Assembly: GCA_934339135.1 (NCBI GenBank)
Contig: CAKRHP010000004.1
Span: 124,001 to 188,000, forward strand
Origin: an uncultured Lachnospiraceae bacterium
GTDB lineage: Bacteria; Bacillota; Clostridia; Lachnospirales; Lachnospiraceae
DNA: 64,000 bases
Reading direction: 5' to 3'
Position numbers and translations under genes: made by a program. Shown here piece by piece: positions 1 through 7,913 of this stretch. A model generated the notes under the pieces. It saw only the letters and a list, made by a program, of their open reading frames with translations, did not search any database and was not told where the DNA came from. Position 1 is the first letter of the stretch; each line of letters begins with the position of its first letter.

Positions 1-782
1 AATCACTGGATGTATCCAATAATACAGCACTGACTATTTTTACCTGTGATAACAATCAGCTTGACACATTAGATGTAACACAAAACAAAAAGCTTGAGAC
101 ACTTTCCTGTGCATCAAACAATATCGCGAATATTGATGTGTCCGCCAATACAGAATTACTCTTACTGAACGTCTGCTATCTGCCCGTTACAGAACTGGAT
201 GTATCAAATAATACTCATTTAACAGACCTGCGGATCTCCGAAACAAAGTTGACACAGATTGACCTTTCCAAGCTGTCAGAGCTTTACTCCATCAACTGCG
301 ACAACATTCCTCTGACCAGTCTGGATGTGTCTGCATGTCCAAAATTAAACACCCTGCTCCTCTATGAAGCACCGAATATCACATCTCTGGATGTCTCCAA
401 CAACCCAGAGCTTGAAATATTGTCCTGCGATTACTGCAATATCACAGAACTGGATGTATCAAATAATCCGAAGCTCATGAGCCTCCGGTGTATGGCTAAC
501 AAAATCGGCACACTGGATGTATCGCACAATCCGGAACTGATGACTTTGTACTGTGACGCCTGTGGCCTCTCCACTCTGGATGTTACAAAAAATCCAAATT
601 TAACAAGACTGCGCTGTAATTCCAATAATCTGACAACTCTGGATGTTACAAAAAACACAGAACTGAAGGAGCTTGCCTGTGGCAATAACAGTCTGACCTA
701 TCTGGATTTATCAAACAATCCTCTGTTAAATAAAAATAACATTCATGTCGGAAATGATGTTACGATCACTTTTGCAAATTAA
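1..782 (+). CDS. Leucine-rich repeat protein, C-terminal part
   Basis: The reading frame is open from base 3, so the gene runs in from outside the window and only the last ~259 residues are seen. They consist almost wholly of ~21-residue repeats of the form LDVSNNxxLxxLxCxxNxLTx, about eleven copies, ending in a short non-repeat tail (VGNDVTITFAN). This is the bacterial LRR type found in secreted or surface proteins of gut Clostridia; such solenoids usually bind protein or glycan ligands. Neither signal peptide nor anchor can be judged because the N terminus is missing. A hairpin terminator follows 44 bases after the stop. Ligand unknown. Confidence 0.85.
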   Translation, partial: SLDVSNNTALTIFTCDNNQLDTLDVTQNKKLETLSCASNNIANIDVSANTELLLLNVCYLPVTELDVSNNTHLTDLRISETKLTQIDLSKLSELYSINCDNIPLTSLDVSACPKLNTLLLYEAPNITSLDVSNNPELEILSCDYCNITELDVSNNPKLMSLRCMANKIGTLDVSHNPELMTLYCDACGLSTLDVTKNPNLTRLRCNSNNLTTLDVTKNTELKELACGNNSLTYLDLSNNPLLNKNNIHVGNDVTITFAN

Positions 783-825
783 GCACGGAATATCTGTCCG
801 TCGGACAATTCTATAATAAATTGAT

Positions 826-862
826 GGCAGCCTGCGAGAAATTCACAGGTTGCCACTTTTTT
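826..862 (+). terminator. Terminator of the LRR gene
   Basis: A 9-bp stem (GGCAGCCTG with CAGGTTGCC, one G-U pair) around an 11-base loop is followed by CACTTTTTT. It lies 44 bases after the LRR stop codon. Confidence 0.8.
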
Positions 863-905
863 ATCATATTCTATATACAACAGAAAATATTATGCTTTTG
901 ATCTG

Positions 906-1127
906 CTACACCCACACGGGATCTTCCTCCGATTTTTCAAGAATCTTCCGGATTTCCTCCTCTGACTTATCAGCAAACGCCGCAATCTTTTCTACAGTTT
1001 CTCCCATTGCATACATCCTGCGAATCAGGAAAATTTCCCCTTGCTGACGTCCCTCTTGGCGCCCCTCTTGTAATCCTTCACTAAGTCCACTTTGACGAGT
1101 TTTCTCCAACTCCTCCTCAACAACTTT
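906..1127 (-). pseudogene. Remnant of an Rpn-type nuclease/transposase tail
   Basis: About 70 codons resemble only the C-terminal tail of Rpn/PD-(D/E)XK family 'recombination-promoting nucleases': a Gln/Gly/Arg/Glu repeat stretch (EGLQEGRQEGRQQGE), then a helical segment ending in SEEEIRKILEKSEEDPVWV. An in-frame stop sits just upstream and the nuclease core is absent, so I read this as a decayed fragment. The same tail architecture occurs in the intact Rpn gene at 20236-21072. A short independent protein starting at a TTG cannot be excluded. Confidence 0.5.
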
Positions 1128-1157
1128 TTAATAATCCATTTATACATTATGCACAAA

Positions 1158-1260
1158 ACACCGGTTTTGCGTTTTTCTGTGTATGACTATAGCACTTCTT
1201 GACAGCATTTTCCCACACCCTGTAACACCGCAAGCTTTGAGCCACAGGCTCAAACTTGCT
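1158..1260. other. Intergenic hairpins
   Basis: No gene is seen between the Rpn remnant and glnK. The stretch contains a small hairpin (AAAAC-ACCG-GTTTT, near 1158-1172) followed by GCGTTTTTCTG, and an imperfect 13-bp inverted repeat at 1230-1259 (GCAAGCTTTGAGCC / GGCTCAAACTTGC). Both look like decayed or tandem terminators. Confidence 0.4.
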
Positions 1261-1319
1261 ATATGAAGCATAGTTCTTCTTGGTGACTTATCAAGTCACC
1301 TTAGAAGAACTCTTCATAT
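1261..1319 (-). terminator. Long hairpin after glnK
   Basis: A stepped stem of about 59 bases: ATATGAAG pairs with CTTCATAT, AGTTCTTCT with AGAAGAACT, and GGTGACT with AGTCACC. The outer arm touches the glnK stop codon. No clear U-run follows, so it may act as an mRNA 3' stabiliser or a weak terminator. Confidence 0.5.
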
Positions 1320-1681
1320 TATTCCGTCTGATCCGCTGCCCACACGGCCTTTGGTCCATGCTCCCCGGTTCGGATCCGTACAACATCCATCAGCTCATAG
1401 ACAAAGATCTTGCCGTCCCCGTGCTCTCCGGTATGTGCTGTACGACAAATGGCATCCACCGTACGTTTCGCCCACTCCTGACTGGAAACCACGATCTCAA
1501 ACTTAACCTTAGGCAGAAGATTAATATCCACATCATAACCTCTGATCTTTTCCTTATAACCCATCTGGGTACCGCAGCCCATCACCTGTGAGATAGTCAT
1601 TCCGTGAACCTGCAGATCCTGCAGGGCATCCTTGACATCCTCCATTTTATCCTCATTAATAATCGCGTCGATTTTGATCAT
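1319..1681 (-). CDS. glnK: PII nitrogen regulatory protein
   Basis: A 120-residue protein of PII length. It begins MIKIDAIINEDKMEDVKDAL, has a T-loop region around GCGTQMGYKEKIRGYDVD, the buried strand LLPKVKFEIVV, and the family C-terminal signature GDGKIFVYELMDVVRIRTGE. PII trimers bind ATP/ADP and 2-oxoglutarate and block the ammonium channel through the T-loop. The T-loop lacks the RGAEY order with Tyr51 that is uridylylated in proteobacteria, so it may work by effector binding alone. The gene follows the ammonium transporter by 93 bases on the same strand, the usual amtB-glnK pair. Confidence 0.93.
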   Translation of the reverse strand: MIKIDAIINEDKMEDVKDALQDLQVHGMTISQVMGCGTQMGYKEKIRGYDVDINLLPKVKFEIVVSSQEWAKRTVDAICRTAHTGEHGDGKIFVYELMDVVRIRTGEHGPKAVWAADQTE

Positions 1682-1774
1682 AATCCTGACCTCCTGATTT
1701 TCTTTATCATCACAATCTGTCTTTCATCCTTCAAACCGCTCTTACAGATTTCTATATTATGGCAACCATATTTC

Positions 1775-3019
1775 TTAGTCCAATCCATTAAAGGACGGAT
1801 ATGCACTCTCGCCATGCTGGCTCTCGTCCAATCCCACTCTCTCGTCATGCTCGGATACACGCAGCGGAGTAAACAGCTTCACGATGGATGCACAGATCAG
1901 GGTTCCCATAATAGCAACTGCGATCGTTGCCACAATACTGATGATCTGTGCCAGGAACAAATGATAATCACCGTAGATCAATCCATCCCAGCGTGCCACT
2001 CCATTGATGGACTTCTGTGCAAAGATTCCGGTTGCAATACCGCCCCAGATACCACCGACACCATGACAGCCAAATGCATCCAGCGCATCATCATAACCAA
2101 AATGCTTCTTTACTACAGACATCATAAAGTAACAGATTGGACTCACTACGATACCAATAATGATTGCAGACCACAGCGGCACAAAACCGGCTCCCGGTGT
2201 AATGGCCACCAGACCAAGTACAGCACCGGTACAGGCACCGATCACCGTCGGCTTACCATCACGGATCATATCAATCGCCATCCAGGAAAGCATCGCACAG
2301 GCTGCAGAGGTGTTCGTTGTCATAAATGCGTGAACAGCCAGCCCATTTGCTCCCAGAGCACTTCCTGCATTGAAGCCGAACCATCCAAACCACAGAATAG
2401 AAGCTCCCAGCAAAACAAACGGAATATTATGAGTACGGTATGCGGTCTTTTCATATCCGCGGCGCTTGCCAAGCATTAAGGAAAGCACCAGACCACTGAC
2501 ACCGGAACTGATATGTACCACATTTCCTCCGGCAAAATCTACAGAGCCAAGCACTTCACCGAGAAGTCCACCTTTGCCCCATACCATATGGGCCATTGGG
2601 AAATATACCACCAGAAGCCACAGAGCGATAAAAGCAAATAATGCTTTAAATTTCATTCTGCCTGCCACAGATCCCGTGATCAGTGCCGGGGTAATAATGG
2701 CAAACATCATCTGAAATGCTGCAAACAACAGTGCCGGTATGCCGTCCGCATAAGCTCCCGGCTCCCAGCCTACATTATTCATACAGAAGCTTTTCAGATT
2801 ACCGATCACGCCGCCACAGTTTCCGCTGAAGGAAAGGGAATATCCCACCAGCACCCACATCAGGGAAGCAAGACCCATAATAAAAAACGACGAAATCATT
2901 GTATTTAAAACATTTTTCCGGCGAACAAGTCCTCCATAGAAAAATGCCAGTCCCGGCGTCATAAAAAATACAAACGCCGTTGCTATCATCATAAATCCAG
3001 TATCTCCAGAATTCAACAT
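1775..3019 (-). CDS. amtB: Ammonium transporter Amt
   Basis: 414 residues with about 11 membrane segments. Family hallmarks are visible: the N-terminal GFMMIATAFVFFMTPGLAFFYGGLVRRKN, the VVHISSGVSG segment containing the first pore His, and GCHGVGGIWGGIATGIF with the second pore His. It conducts ammonium/ammonia across the cytoplasmic membrane as a trimer and is gated by GlnK, encoded directly downstream. The start is supported by an upstream AAAGGTGG sequence. A promoter and a terminator-like hairpin lie 165-250 bases upstream, so expression may be attenuated. The C-terminal tail is long and polar, as in relatives that bind GlnK. Confidence 0.94.
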   Translation of the reverse strand: MLNSGDTGFMMIATAFVFFMTPGLAFFYGGLVRRKNVLNTMISSFFIMGLASLMWVLVGYSLSFSGNCGGVIGNLKSFCMNNVGWEPGAYADGIPALLFAAFQMMFAIITPALITGSVAGRMKFKALFAFIALWLLVVYFPMAHMVWGKGGLLGEVLGSVDFAGGNVVHISSGVSGLVLSLMLGKRRGYEKTAYRTHNIPFVLLGASILWFGWFGFNAGSALGANGLAVHAFMTTNTSAACAMLSWMAIDMIRDGKPTVIGACTGAVLGLVAITPGAGFVPLWSAIIIGIVVSPICYFMMSVVKKHFGYDDALDAFGCHGVGGIWGGIATGIFAQKSINGVARWDGLIYGDYHLFLAQIISIVATIAVAIMGTLICASIVKLFTPLRVSEHDERVGLDESQHGESAYPSFNGLD

Positions 3020-3064
3020 ATCCGTACCACCTTTCTGTCCATCACCATTCTCCCGAGTTATGGT

Positions 3065-3124
3065 TTACACCTGCGGTGCAGCCGGTAACTCTCCATTTTC
3101 TATAATTACGATAGGATTGCGCAT
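3065..3124 (-). other. Possible 19-codon leader ORF before amtB
   Basis: Between the leader hairpin and amtB an ATG opens a 19-codon frame (MRNPIVIIENGELPAAPQV, then TAA). The ATG directly abuts CAGGA, which is too close for normal initiation; a GGAAGG lies 16 bases upstream. It may be chance. It is listed because the leader already carries a promoter and a terminator-like hairpin. Confidence 0.2.
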
Positions 3125-3183
3125 TCCTGTCTGAGCTTTATGCCTTCCAAAATAAACTTCTCCTGTTTATTTCCTGTTTTAGA

Positions 3184-3223
3184 AAACAAAAAAGGTGCCT
3201 CTATTTCAAAATAGAAGCACCTT
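3184..3223 (-). terminator. Terminator/attenuator hairpin in the amtB leader
   Basis: Read on the minus strand, AAGGTGC-T-TCTATT pairs with AATAGA-G-GCACCTT around a TTGA loop and is followed by TTTTTTGTTTT. It lies about 10 bases after the predicted transcription start of the promoter at 3241-3269 and 165 bases before amtB, so transcripts from that promoter meet it at once. It could also simply end read-through from the ZIP gene upstream. Confidence 0.7.
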
Positions 3224-3240
3224 CGCTCTTTACGAAAATA

Positions 3241-3269
3241 ATCATAGCACAATCAAAAATGATTTTCAA
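3241..3269 (-). promoter_or_regulatory. Sigma-A-type promoter upstream of amtB
   Basis: On the minus strand TTGAAA (3269-3264) and TATGAT (3246-3241) are separated by exactly 17 bases. Transcription would start near 3234, immediately before the leader hairpin. Confidence 0.6.
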
Positions 3270-3401
3270 TAGCTTTTTTCAAAAAAACTTGATAAAACTT
3301 TGTACGCTATTTTAATTTCTTTCAAATGCAAATCATGGACTTTATTAATCAATCCTTCCATAATTAACCGAATTTCTTACAGCCCTTTTTTCAGCATCGT
3401 T

Positions 3402-4187
3402 TTATCCCAATGCCACATCCAGAACCATCATCAACGCAAAGCCTAATGCTGCACCAATTGTGCCAATATTACTGTGAACTCCATCCTGGCATTCCGGGAT
3501 CAGCTCCTCGATCACCACATACATCATAGCTCCCGCCGCAAAAGCCAGCAAATACGGCAGCACCGGCGAGATCAGCCCGGCGATCAGGATCGTGATAGAA
3601 CCCCCAATAGGTTCCACGATTCCTGACAAAACACCACATACAAACGCTTTCCGGCGGCTCATCCCCTCACCGCAGAGAGGCAGGGAAATAATGGCCCCCT
3701 CCGGAAAATTCTGAATGGCAATGCCAAGTGCCAGAGCCAAAGCTCCGGCTGCCGTGATACCGGCTCCTTTCATCAGACTTCCCGCATAGGCAACTCCCAC
3801 GGACATTCCCTCCGGAATATTATGAAGGGTCACCGCAAACAGCATCATCGTGGTCTTTGACAGGCGGGGCTGTCTCGCATGAAGTCCCTCCGGCTCTGTA
3901 CTTTTCAGATGCAGATGTGGTATCAGCATATCCAGTGCCAATAAAAATCCAATACCAAGCAAAAATCCCACGAACGCCGGCAGCCATCCGATCCCTCCCT
4001 GCGCCTCTGTCATATCAATGGACGGGATCAACAAAGACCACACGGAAGCTGCGATCATGACTCCCGCTGCAAAGCCCAGCAAAAGCTTTTCCAGCTTCGG
4101 CGCAATTCTTTCTTTCATAAAAAATACCATTGCCGCTCCCAGAGACGTTCCCAGAAACGGAATACTTAATATGATCAGTTCAGACAT
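3402..4187 (-). CDS. ZIP-family metal transporter
   Basis: 261 residues with about eight membrane segments. Segment 4 carries HNIPEGMSVGVAYAG and segment 5 carries IQNFPEGAIISLPL, the paired metal-binding motifs of the ZIP (ZupT/GufA-like) family; EELIPE lies in a late segment. It would move Zn2+, Fe2+ or Mn2+ into the cytoplasm. The start at 4187 is chosen because AAAGGAG precedes it by 8 bases; a longer frame upstream would run through the operator and has no ribosome site. A promoter with a large inverted repeat over the -10 and start region lies upstream, suggesting metal-responsive repression. Confidence 0.9.
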   Translation of the reverse strand: MSELIILSIPFLGTSLGAAMVFFMKERIAPKLEKLLLGFAAGVMIAASVWSLLIPSIDMTEAQGGIGWLPAFVGFLLGIGFLLALDMLIPHLHLKSTEPEGLHARQPRLSKTTMMLFAVTLHNIPEGMSVGVAYAGSLMKGAGITAAGALALALGIAIQNFPEGAIISLPLCGEGMSRRKAFVCGVLSGIVEPIGGSITILIAGLISPVLPYLLAFAAGAMMYVVIEELIPECQDGVHSNIGTIGAALGFALMMVLDVALG

Positions 4188-4260
4188 GTTCTGCTCCTTT
4201 CCATATTTTTTGTGTCTTTTCTGTAAAGTAACATCGTATATTAAATATATGCATACATAA

Positions 4261-4328
4261 ACAATGTGGTGATAGTTAGCTTTATCTAACCATCGCCACA
4301 TTGTAACACATTTATAAATATTTTTCAA
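4261..4328 (-). promoter_or_regulatory. Promoter and palindromic operator of the ZIP gene
   Basis: Minus strand: TTGAAA (4328-4323), 17 bases, TACAAT (4305-4300). From the -10 onward runs a 19-bp inverted repeat (4261-4279 with 4286-4304, two imperfect positions, 6-base loop); its centre reads GTTAG-N6-CTAAC. Covering the -10 and the transcription start, it is well placed for a repressor. The TTAG...CTAA core is reminiscent of DtxR/MntR-family boxes, but the regulator is not identified. The same repeat would also form a strong hairpin at the RNA 5' end. Confidence 0.6.
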
Positions 4329-4374
4329 AAGAATCCTTCAATATCCCTTATACACTGTTGAAATGCCTTCGCCT

Positions 4375-5232
4375 TTATTTTCCGTGTGTCGTCAGGATCC
4401 CGTACATCTCCGGCCGCCGGTCTCTCCAGACACCCCAGGATCTGCGGTATTCCTCTATCTCATCCAGATCAAAGCTCTGTACCAGAACCGTCTGGCTTTC
4501 CCTGTCCGCGCTCTGCAGGAGCTCTCCGGTGTGATCCGTAATAAAGGAGGAACCATAGAAGGTCATGCTGGTTCCATCTGTTTCCGTACCGATCCGGTTC
4601 GACGCGATCACCGGCATAATATTTGCCGCAGCATGCCCCTGCATACACCTTCGCCAGTGAGGCATGGAATCAATAGTCTCATCCATCTCTGAGCCGATTG
4701 CCGTTGGATACAATAAAAGCTCCGCACCCTGCAGTGCCATCCCCCTTGCCGTCTCCGGGAACCACTGATCCCAGCAGATTCCCACGCCAATAGTGCCAAA
4801 CTGCGTTTTCCATGCACGAAATCCGGTGTCTCCCGGCGTAAAATAAAATTTCTCCTCATACAACAAAGAATGAGGAATATGTGTTTTGCGGTAAACGCCC
4901 AATATGCTGCCATCTGCGTCAATCACTGCCACACTGTTAAAGGCGGTATTTCCTGCCTTCTCATAAAAGCTCACCGGGATCACAAGTTCCTTTTCCTTCG
5001 CCAGCTTTTGAAAAAAGGAAATCGCCGGATTTTCTTCCACCGTCGTTGCCAGCTTTAAATATTTGGTCCGCTCCTGCTGACAGAAGTACGGTGTCTCAAA
5101 CAGCTCCTGTAAAAGTACGATATTTGCTCCCTTCCCGGCTGCTTCCTCCACCAGATCTGCTGCCCTCGAAAGGGTTTCTTCCCGATTCCAGGTACACGCC
5201 ATCTGTGTGGCTGCTACTGTTACATTTCTCAT
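4375..5232 (-). CDS. aguB: N-carbamoylputrescine amidase
   Basis: 285 residues, a nitrilase-superfamily amidase. The catalytic triad is visible: Glu43 in LLQELFETPYF, Lys116 in YRKTHIP and Cys153 in GICWDQWFPE. It hydrolyses N-carbamoylputrescine to putrescine, CO2 and ammonia in the cytoplasm. The start codon overlaps the aguA stop by four bases (ATGA), so the two are translationally coupled and form the agmatine-to-putrescine operon. Length and the CWDQWFPE signature match AguB closely. Confidence 0.95.
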   Translation of the reverse strand: MRNVTVAATQMACTWNREETLSRAADLVEEAAGKGANIVLLQELFETPYFCQQERTKYLKLATTVEENPAISFFQKLAKEKELVIPVSFYEKAGNTAFNSVAVIDADGSILGVYRKTHIPHSLLYEEKFYFTPGDTGFRAWKTQFGTIGVGICWDQWFPETARGMALQGAELLLYPTAIGSEMDETIDSMPHWRRCMQGHAAANIMPVIASNRIGTETDGTSMTFYGSSFITDHTGELLQSADRESQTVLVQSFDLDEIEEYRRSWGVWRDRRPEMYGILTTHGK

Positions 5233-6353
5233 GGCTTTATCCTCCTTCTGTCCTGTTTCGACACAGGCTGCTGCTGGGTAATGCAGTGAATATTTCCTCC
5301 TCCATAGACAATCTCCCGTGTATACACACCAACCACCTCACGGTCCGGAAAAATCTGCCGGAGCTGTTCCAATGCCAAAGCATCATTTTTGTCACCATAC
5401 TGCGGCACGATCACTCCACCGTTTGTGATCAGGAAATTCAGATAAGAAGCAATACAAAGATCCCCTTCCTGCCTCGGAATACTTCCCGGCATCCGGTCAA
5501 TACAAAAATCCTTTCCAATCCGGACTGCTTCTGCCGGACAACATACCTTATGTACCTTCAGCTTTCTCCCCTTTGCATCCGTCATACTGCAAAGCTGTTC
5601 ATAACATTTCCGGGCAGGCTCATAAAACGGACACGCCAGATCCTCCGTATAAATACATGCCACCTCTCCCGGCCGCACAAAGCATGCCACATCATCCACA
5701 TGACCATTGGTTTCCTCCGGGTCAATGCCATCCTCCAGCCACAGTACCTTCTCCGCTCCCAGATATTCACAAAGCATCTGCTCTATCTCCATCTGAGTCA
5801 TATGTGGGTTACGTCCTTTACTGAGAAGACACATTTTCGTCGTAAGAACGGTCCCTTCTCCATCCACATGAAAGGAGCCTCCTTCCAGCACAAAATCTTC
5901 GGTACGGTAAGAATCAACGCCACATATCTCACAAACTTTTCCTGCAATCTGATCATCCAGATCCCACGGAAAATAAAGACCATCCACAAGACCGCCCCAT
6001 GCATTAAATTTCCAGTCGCATGCCCGGAGCCGTCCATGATCATTTACCAGAAAGGAAGGTCCCATATCCCGCATCCACGCATCATTTCCGGACATTTCCA
6101 TTACCTGTATCTGTGAAGGAAGCTGCGCTCTTGCATTCTGATACTGAGCCTGACTGACGCACATGGTCACCGGTGTAAAGCGGCTGACGGCCTCTGCCAC
6201 CTCTGCGTATGCCTTTTGTGCGGGTTTGGCTCCGTTTCTCCAGTTATCCGGTCGTTCCGGCCAGAGCATCCACACCCGCTCCTGGGATTCAAACTCCCCC
6301 GGCATATAAAATCCATCCTGTTTTGGTGTTGTGTTTATGATTCTTTCCGCCAT
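5229..6353 (-). CDS. aguA: Agmatine deiminase
   Basis: 374 residues of the peptidyl-arginine/agmatine deiminase fold. Visible signatures are MPGEFESQERVWMLWPERPDNWR near the N terminus, GNDAWMRDMGPSF, EGGSFHVDGEGT, EETNGHVDD and the C-terminal GGGNIHCITQQQP with catalytic Cys357. It converts agmatine to N-carbamoylputrescine plus ammonia. It is the first gene of the aguA-aguB pair. The ribosome site (AGGAG) stands 12 bases before the ATG, a little far. The 250-base leader carries two terminator-type hairpins, so read-through may be controlled. Confidence 0.95.
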   Translation of the reverse strand: MAERIINTTPKQDGFYMPGEFESQERVWMLWPERPDNWRNGAKPAQKAYAEVAEAVSRFTPVTMCVSQAQYQNARAQLPSQIQVMEMSGNDAWMRDMGPSFLVNDHGRLRACDWKFNAWGGLVDGLYFPWDLDDQIAGKVCEICGVDSYRTEDFVLEGGSFHVDGEGTVLTTKMCLLSKGRNPHMTQMEIEQMLCEYLGAEKVLWLEDGIDPEETNGHVDDVACFVRPGEVACIYTEDLACPFYEPARKCYEQLCSMTDAKGRKLKVHKVCCPAEAVRIGKDFCIDRMPGSIPRQEGDLCIASYLNFLITNGGVIVPQYGDKNDALALEQLRQIFPDREVVGVYTREIVYGGGNIHCITQQQPVSKQDRRRIKP

Positions 6354-6377
6354 AATAACTACACACTCCTATTCCCT

Positions 6378-6427
6378 AAAAAAGGGCAAAACCAGCGTTT
6401 TGCCCTCCAAGAATTGCTTTGCAATTC
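6378..6427 (-). terminator. Second terminator hairpin and adjacent stem in the aguA leader
   Basis: GGGCAAAAC-CAGC-GTTTTGCCC (6384-6405) followed on the minus strand by TTTTTTAGGGAATAGG; just upstream is another stem, GAATTGC-TTT-GCAATTC (6411-6427). The hairpin is 25 bases before the aguA start, so it would end transcripts entering from upstream unless bypassed. The core CAAAACCAGCGTTTTG recurs at 14714-14729. Confidence 0.65.
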
Positions 6428-6469
6428 TCGTTGGCTTTGCACTAAATTACGATCATTTTCCTATTCCCT

Positions 6470-6504
6470 AAAAAAGGCACATCTCCGTTTTACGAAGACA
6501 TGCC
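6470..6504 (-). terminator. First terminator hairpin in the aguA leader
   Basis: Minus strand: GGCATGTCTTCGT-AAA-ACGGAGATGTGCC, then TTTTTTAGGGAATAGGA. The trailing motif is identical to that after the second hairpin 90 bases on. It could end the hydroxyacid dehydrogenase transcript (stop at 6672) or act within the aguA leader. Confidence 0.7.
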
Positions 6505-6600
6505 TCTTTGCATATTTTTAAGATTCGATTTGTTTACATTTTAAACCACATAAATTTAATACATTGATATTATCGCTACCTTTATTGTAACAACATTGCG

Positions 6601-6629
6601 ATTATACAGCAATAATCCTTTCTGTGTAA
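6601..6629 (-). promoter_or_regulatory. Possible aguA promoter
   Basis: Minus strand TTACAC (6629-6624), 17 bases, TATAAT (6606-6601). The -10 is perfect, the -35 weak. It lies after the upstream gene's stop and before both leader hairpins. Confidence 0.45.
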
Positions 6630-6671
6630 CTTTCTACTTCATAAAAAAAATATTACTTAAATAAGGGTATA

Positions 6672-7631
6672 TCAACGAACTACATTCTGCGGTTTTCCCT
6701 CCAGAAAGCATTTCACATTTTCGGACGCAATCTCGATCAGACGGCCTCTCGCCTCCTTGGTTGCCCAGGCAATGTGCGGCGTGATCACGCAGTTCTCGCA
6801 GGTAAGCAGCGGATTGTCCGGTCTGGCAGGCTCCACCGATACCACATCCACACCCGCTCCATACACCTTACCACTGTGAAGAGCTTCCGCCAAATCCTTT
6901 TCCACAATGGTTCCACCGCGGCTGGTATTGATCAGAACGACTCCATCCTTCATCTGTGCAATGGTTTCTTTGCAAATCAGATCCTTCGTCTGATCATTCA
7001 ACGGACAGGCAAGAAAGATTACATCGGACTCCTTCAAAAGCTGCTCTCTGGATACATATCTTCCAATCTCTTTTCCCTCCGGCGTCTCATGGGAGCCATT
7101 GGTGATAACCCTCATCCCAAACGCCTTCGCCACGCGGCCGATCGCCTTTCCCGTCTGTCCAAAGCCGATAATTCCCGCTGTCTTATGATCCAGCTCGATC
7201 AGCGGATAATCCCAGAAACAAAAGTCGCGCCCCCGGCTCCATCTGCCGTCATGAACCTCTTTGCTGTGATGTGCAGCATGAGAGCAAATATCCAAAAGCA
7301 GCGCAAACGCCTGCTGTGCCACTGCCTGTGTACTGTACCCCGGCACATTGGTCACGGTAATTCCATGTTCTGCCGCCGCTTTCATATCTACCACATTGTA
7401 CCCGGTTGCCAGCACTCCAATATAACGAAGCTTTGGACAAGCCTCCATGATCTCTGACGTAATGACCGTCTTATTGGTCAGGGCAATCTCACAGTCCTGC
7501 AGCCGTTCCACCACATCAGCCGTCTGATTTGGTGTGTACTCATATACAGTCAAATCTCCAAGACTCTCCAGCTTGTCCCAGCTTAAATCACCGGGATTGC
7601 TTGTAAAGCCGTCTAAAATCACAATTTTCAT
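6672..7631 (-). CDS. D-2-hydroxyacid dehydrogenase (glycerate dehydrogenase-like)
   Basis: 319 residues. The NAD-binding motif GFGQTG is at 156-161; catalytic residues fit Arg238 (NTSRGG), Glu267 (VSVEPARPDNPLL) and His286 (ITPHIAWAT). NVPGYSTQAVAQQAFALLL is typical of the HprA/hydroxypyruvate reductase branch, so the likely reaction is NADH-dependent reduction of hydroxypyruvate or another 2-keto acid. The start at 7631 is chosen for GGAGGG six bases upstream; the frame stays open further upstream without a ribosome site. It is monocistronic and diverges from the DUF4353 gene. Confidence 0.9.
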   Translation of the reverse strand: MKIVILDGFTSNPGDLSWDKLESLGDLTVYEYTPNQTADVVERLQDCEIALTNKTVITSEIMEACPKLRYIGVLATGYNVVDMKAAAEHGITVTNVPGYSTQAVAQQAFALLLDICSHAAHHSKEVHDGRWSRGRDFCFWDYPLIELDHKTAGIIGFGQTGKAIGRVAKAFGMRVITNGSHETPEGKEIGRYVSREQLLKESDVIFLACPLNDQTKDLICKETIAQMKDGVVLINTSRGGTIVEKDLAEALHSGKVYGAGVDVVSVEPARPDNPLLTCENCVITPHIAWATKEARGRLIEIASENVKCFLEGKPQNVVR

Positions 7632-7844
7632 GATAACCCTCCATTCTCTTCCTGCAGACCTTAAGCCATCTGCCTTACTGTCGTTAAATTCTGAATTCGA
7701 GGTTACTATAGCACCTTTGTTCAAAGCACGCAAGAAAACCCGCAGAATCAGACAAAACTTTATTGATTGGAAAACAAACAACTCCTATAACTTGTATAAT
7801 CAAAGTTTTCCCTTATGATATCCGGAAAATTTACACCAGATCAC

Positions 7845-7876
7845 TTAAGGTTGATTTAAGGTACATCTTTTATGAT
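7845..7876 (+). promoter_or_regulatory. Direct-repeat activator site and -10 of the DUF4353 gene
   Basis: Two TTAAGG copies (7845-7850 and 7856-7861) stand 11 bp apart, followed nine bases later by TATGAT (7871-7876). No good -35 is present. Eleven-bp direct repeats replacing the -35 are the layout used by PhoB/OmpR-family activators. The regulator is not identified. Confidence 0.4.
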
Positions 7877-7913
7877 AATTTCAACATAAAATTTCAGGAA
7901 CGGAGGAAACCAT

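Noticed and set aside
1604..2479. 291-codon plus-strand frame over amtB
   Set aside because: Antisense shadow of the ammonium transporter; His/Thr/Cys-rich nonsense composition.
3184..3223. ANTAR-type antiterminator target in the amtB leader
   Set aside because: The hairpin has a 4-base loop and stands alone; ANTAR sites need paired stems with hexanucleotide loops.
5046..6116. 356-codon plus-strand frame over aguB/aguA
   Set aside because: Antisense to two clearly identified enzymes, with no family resemblance.
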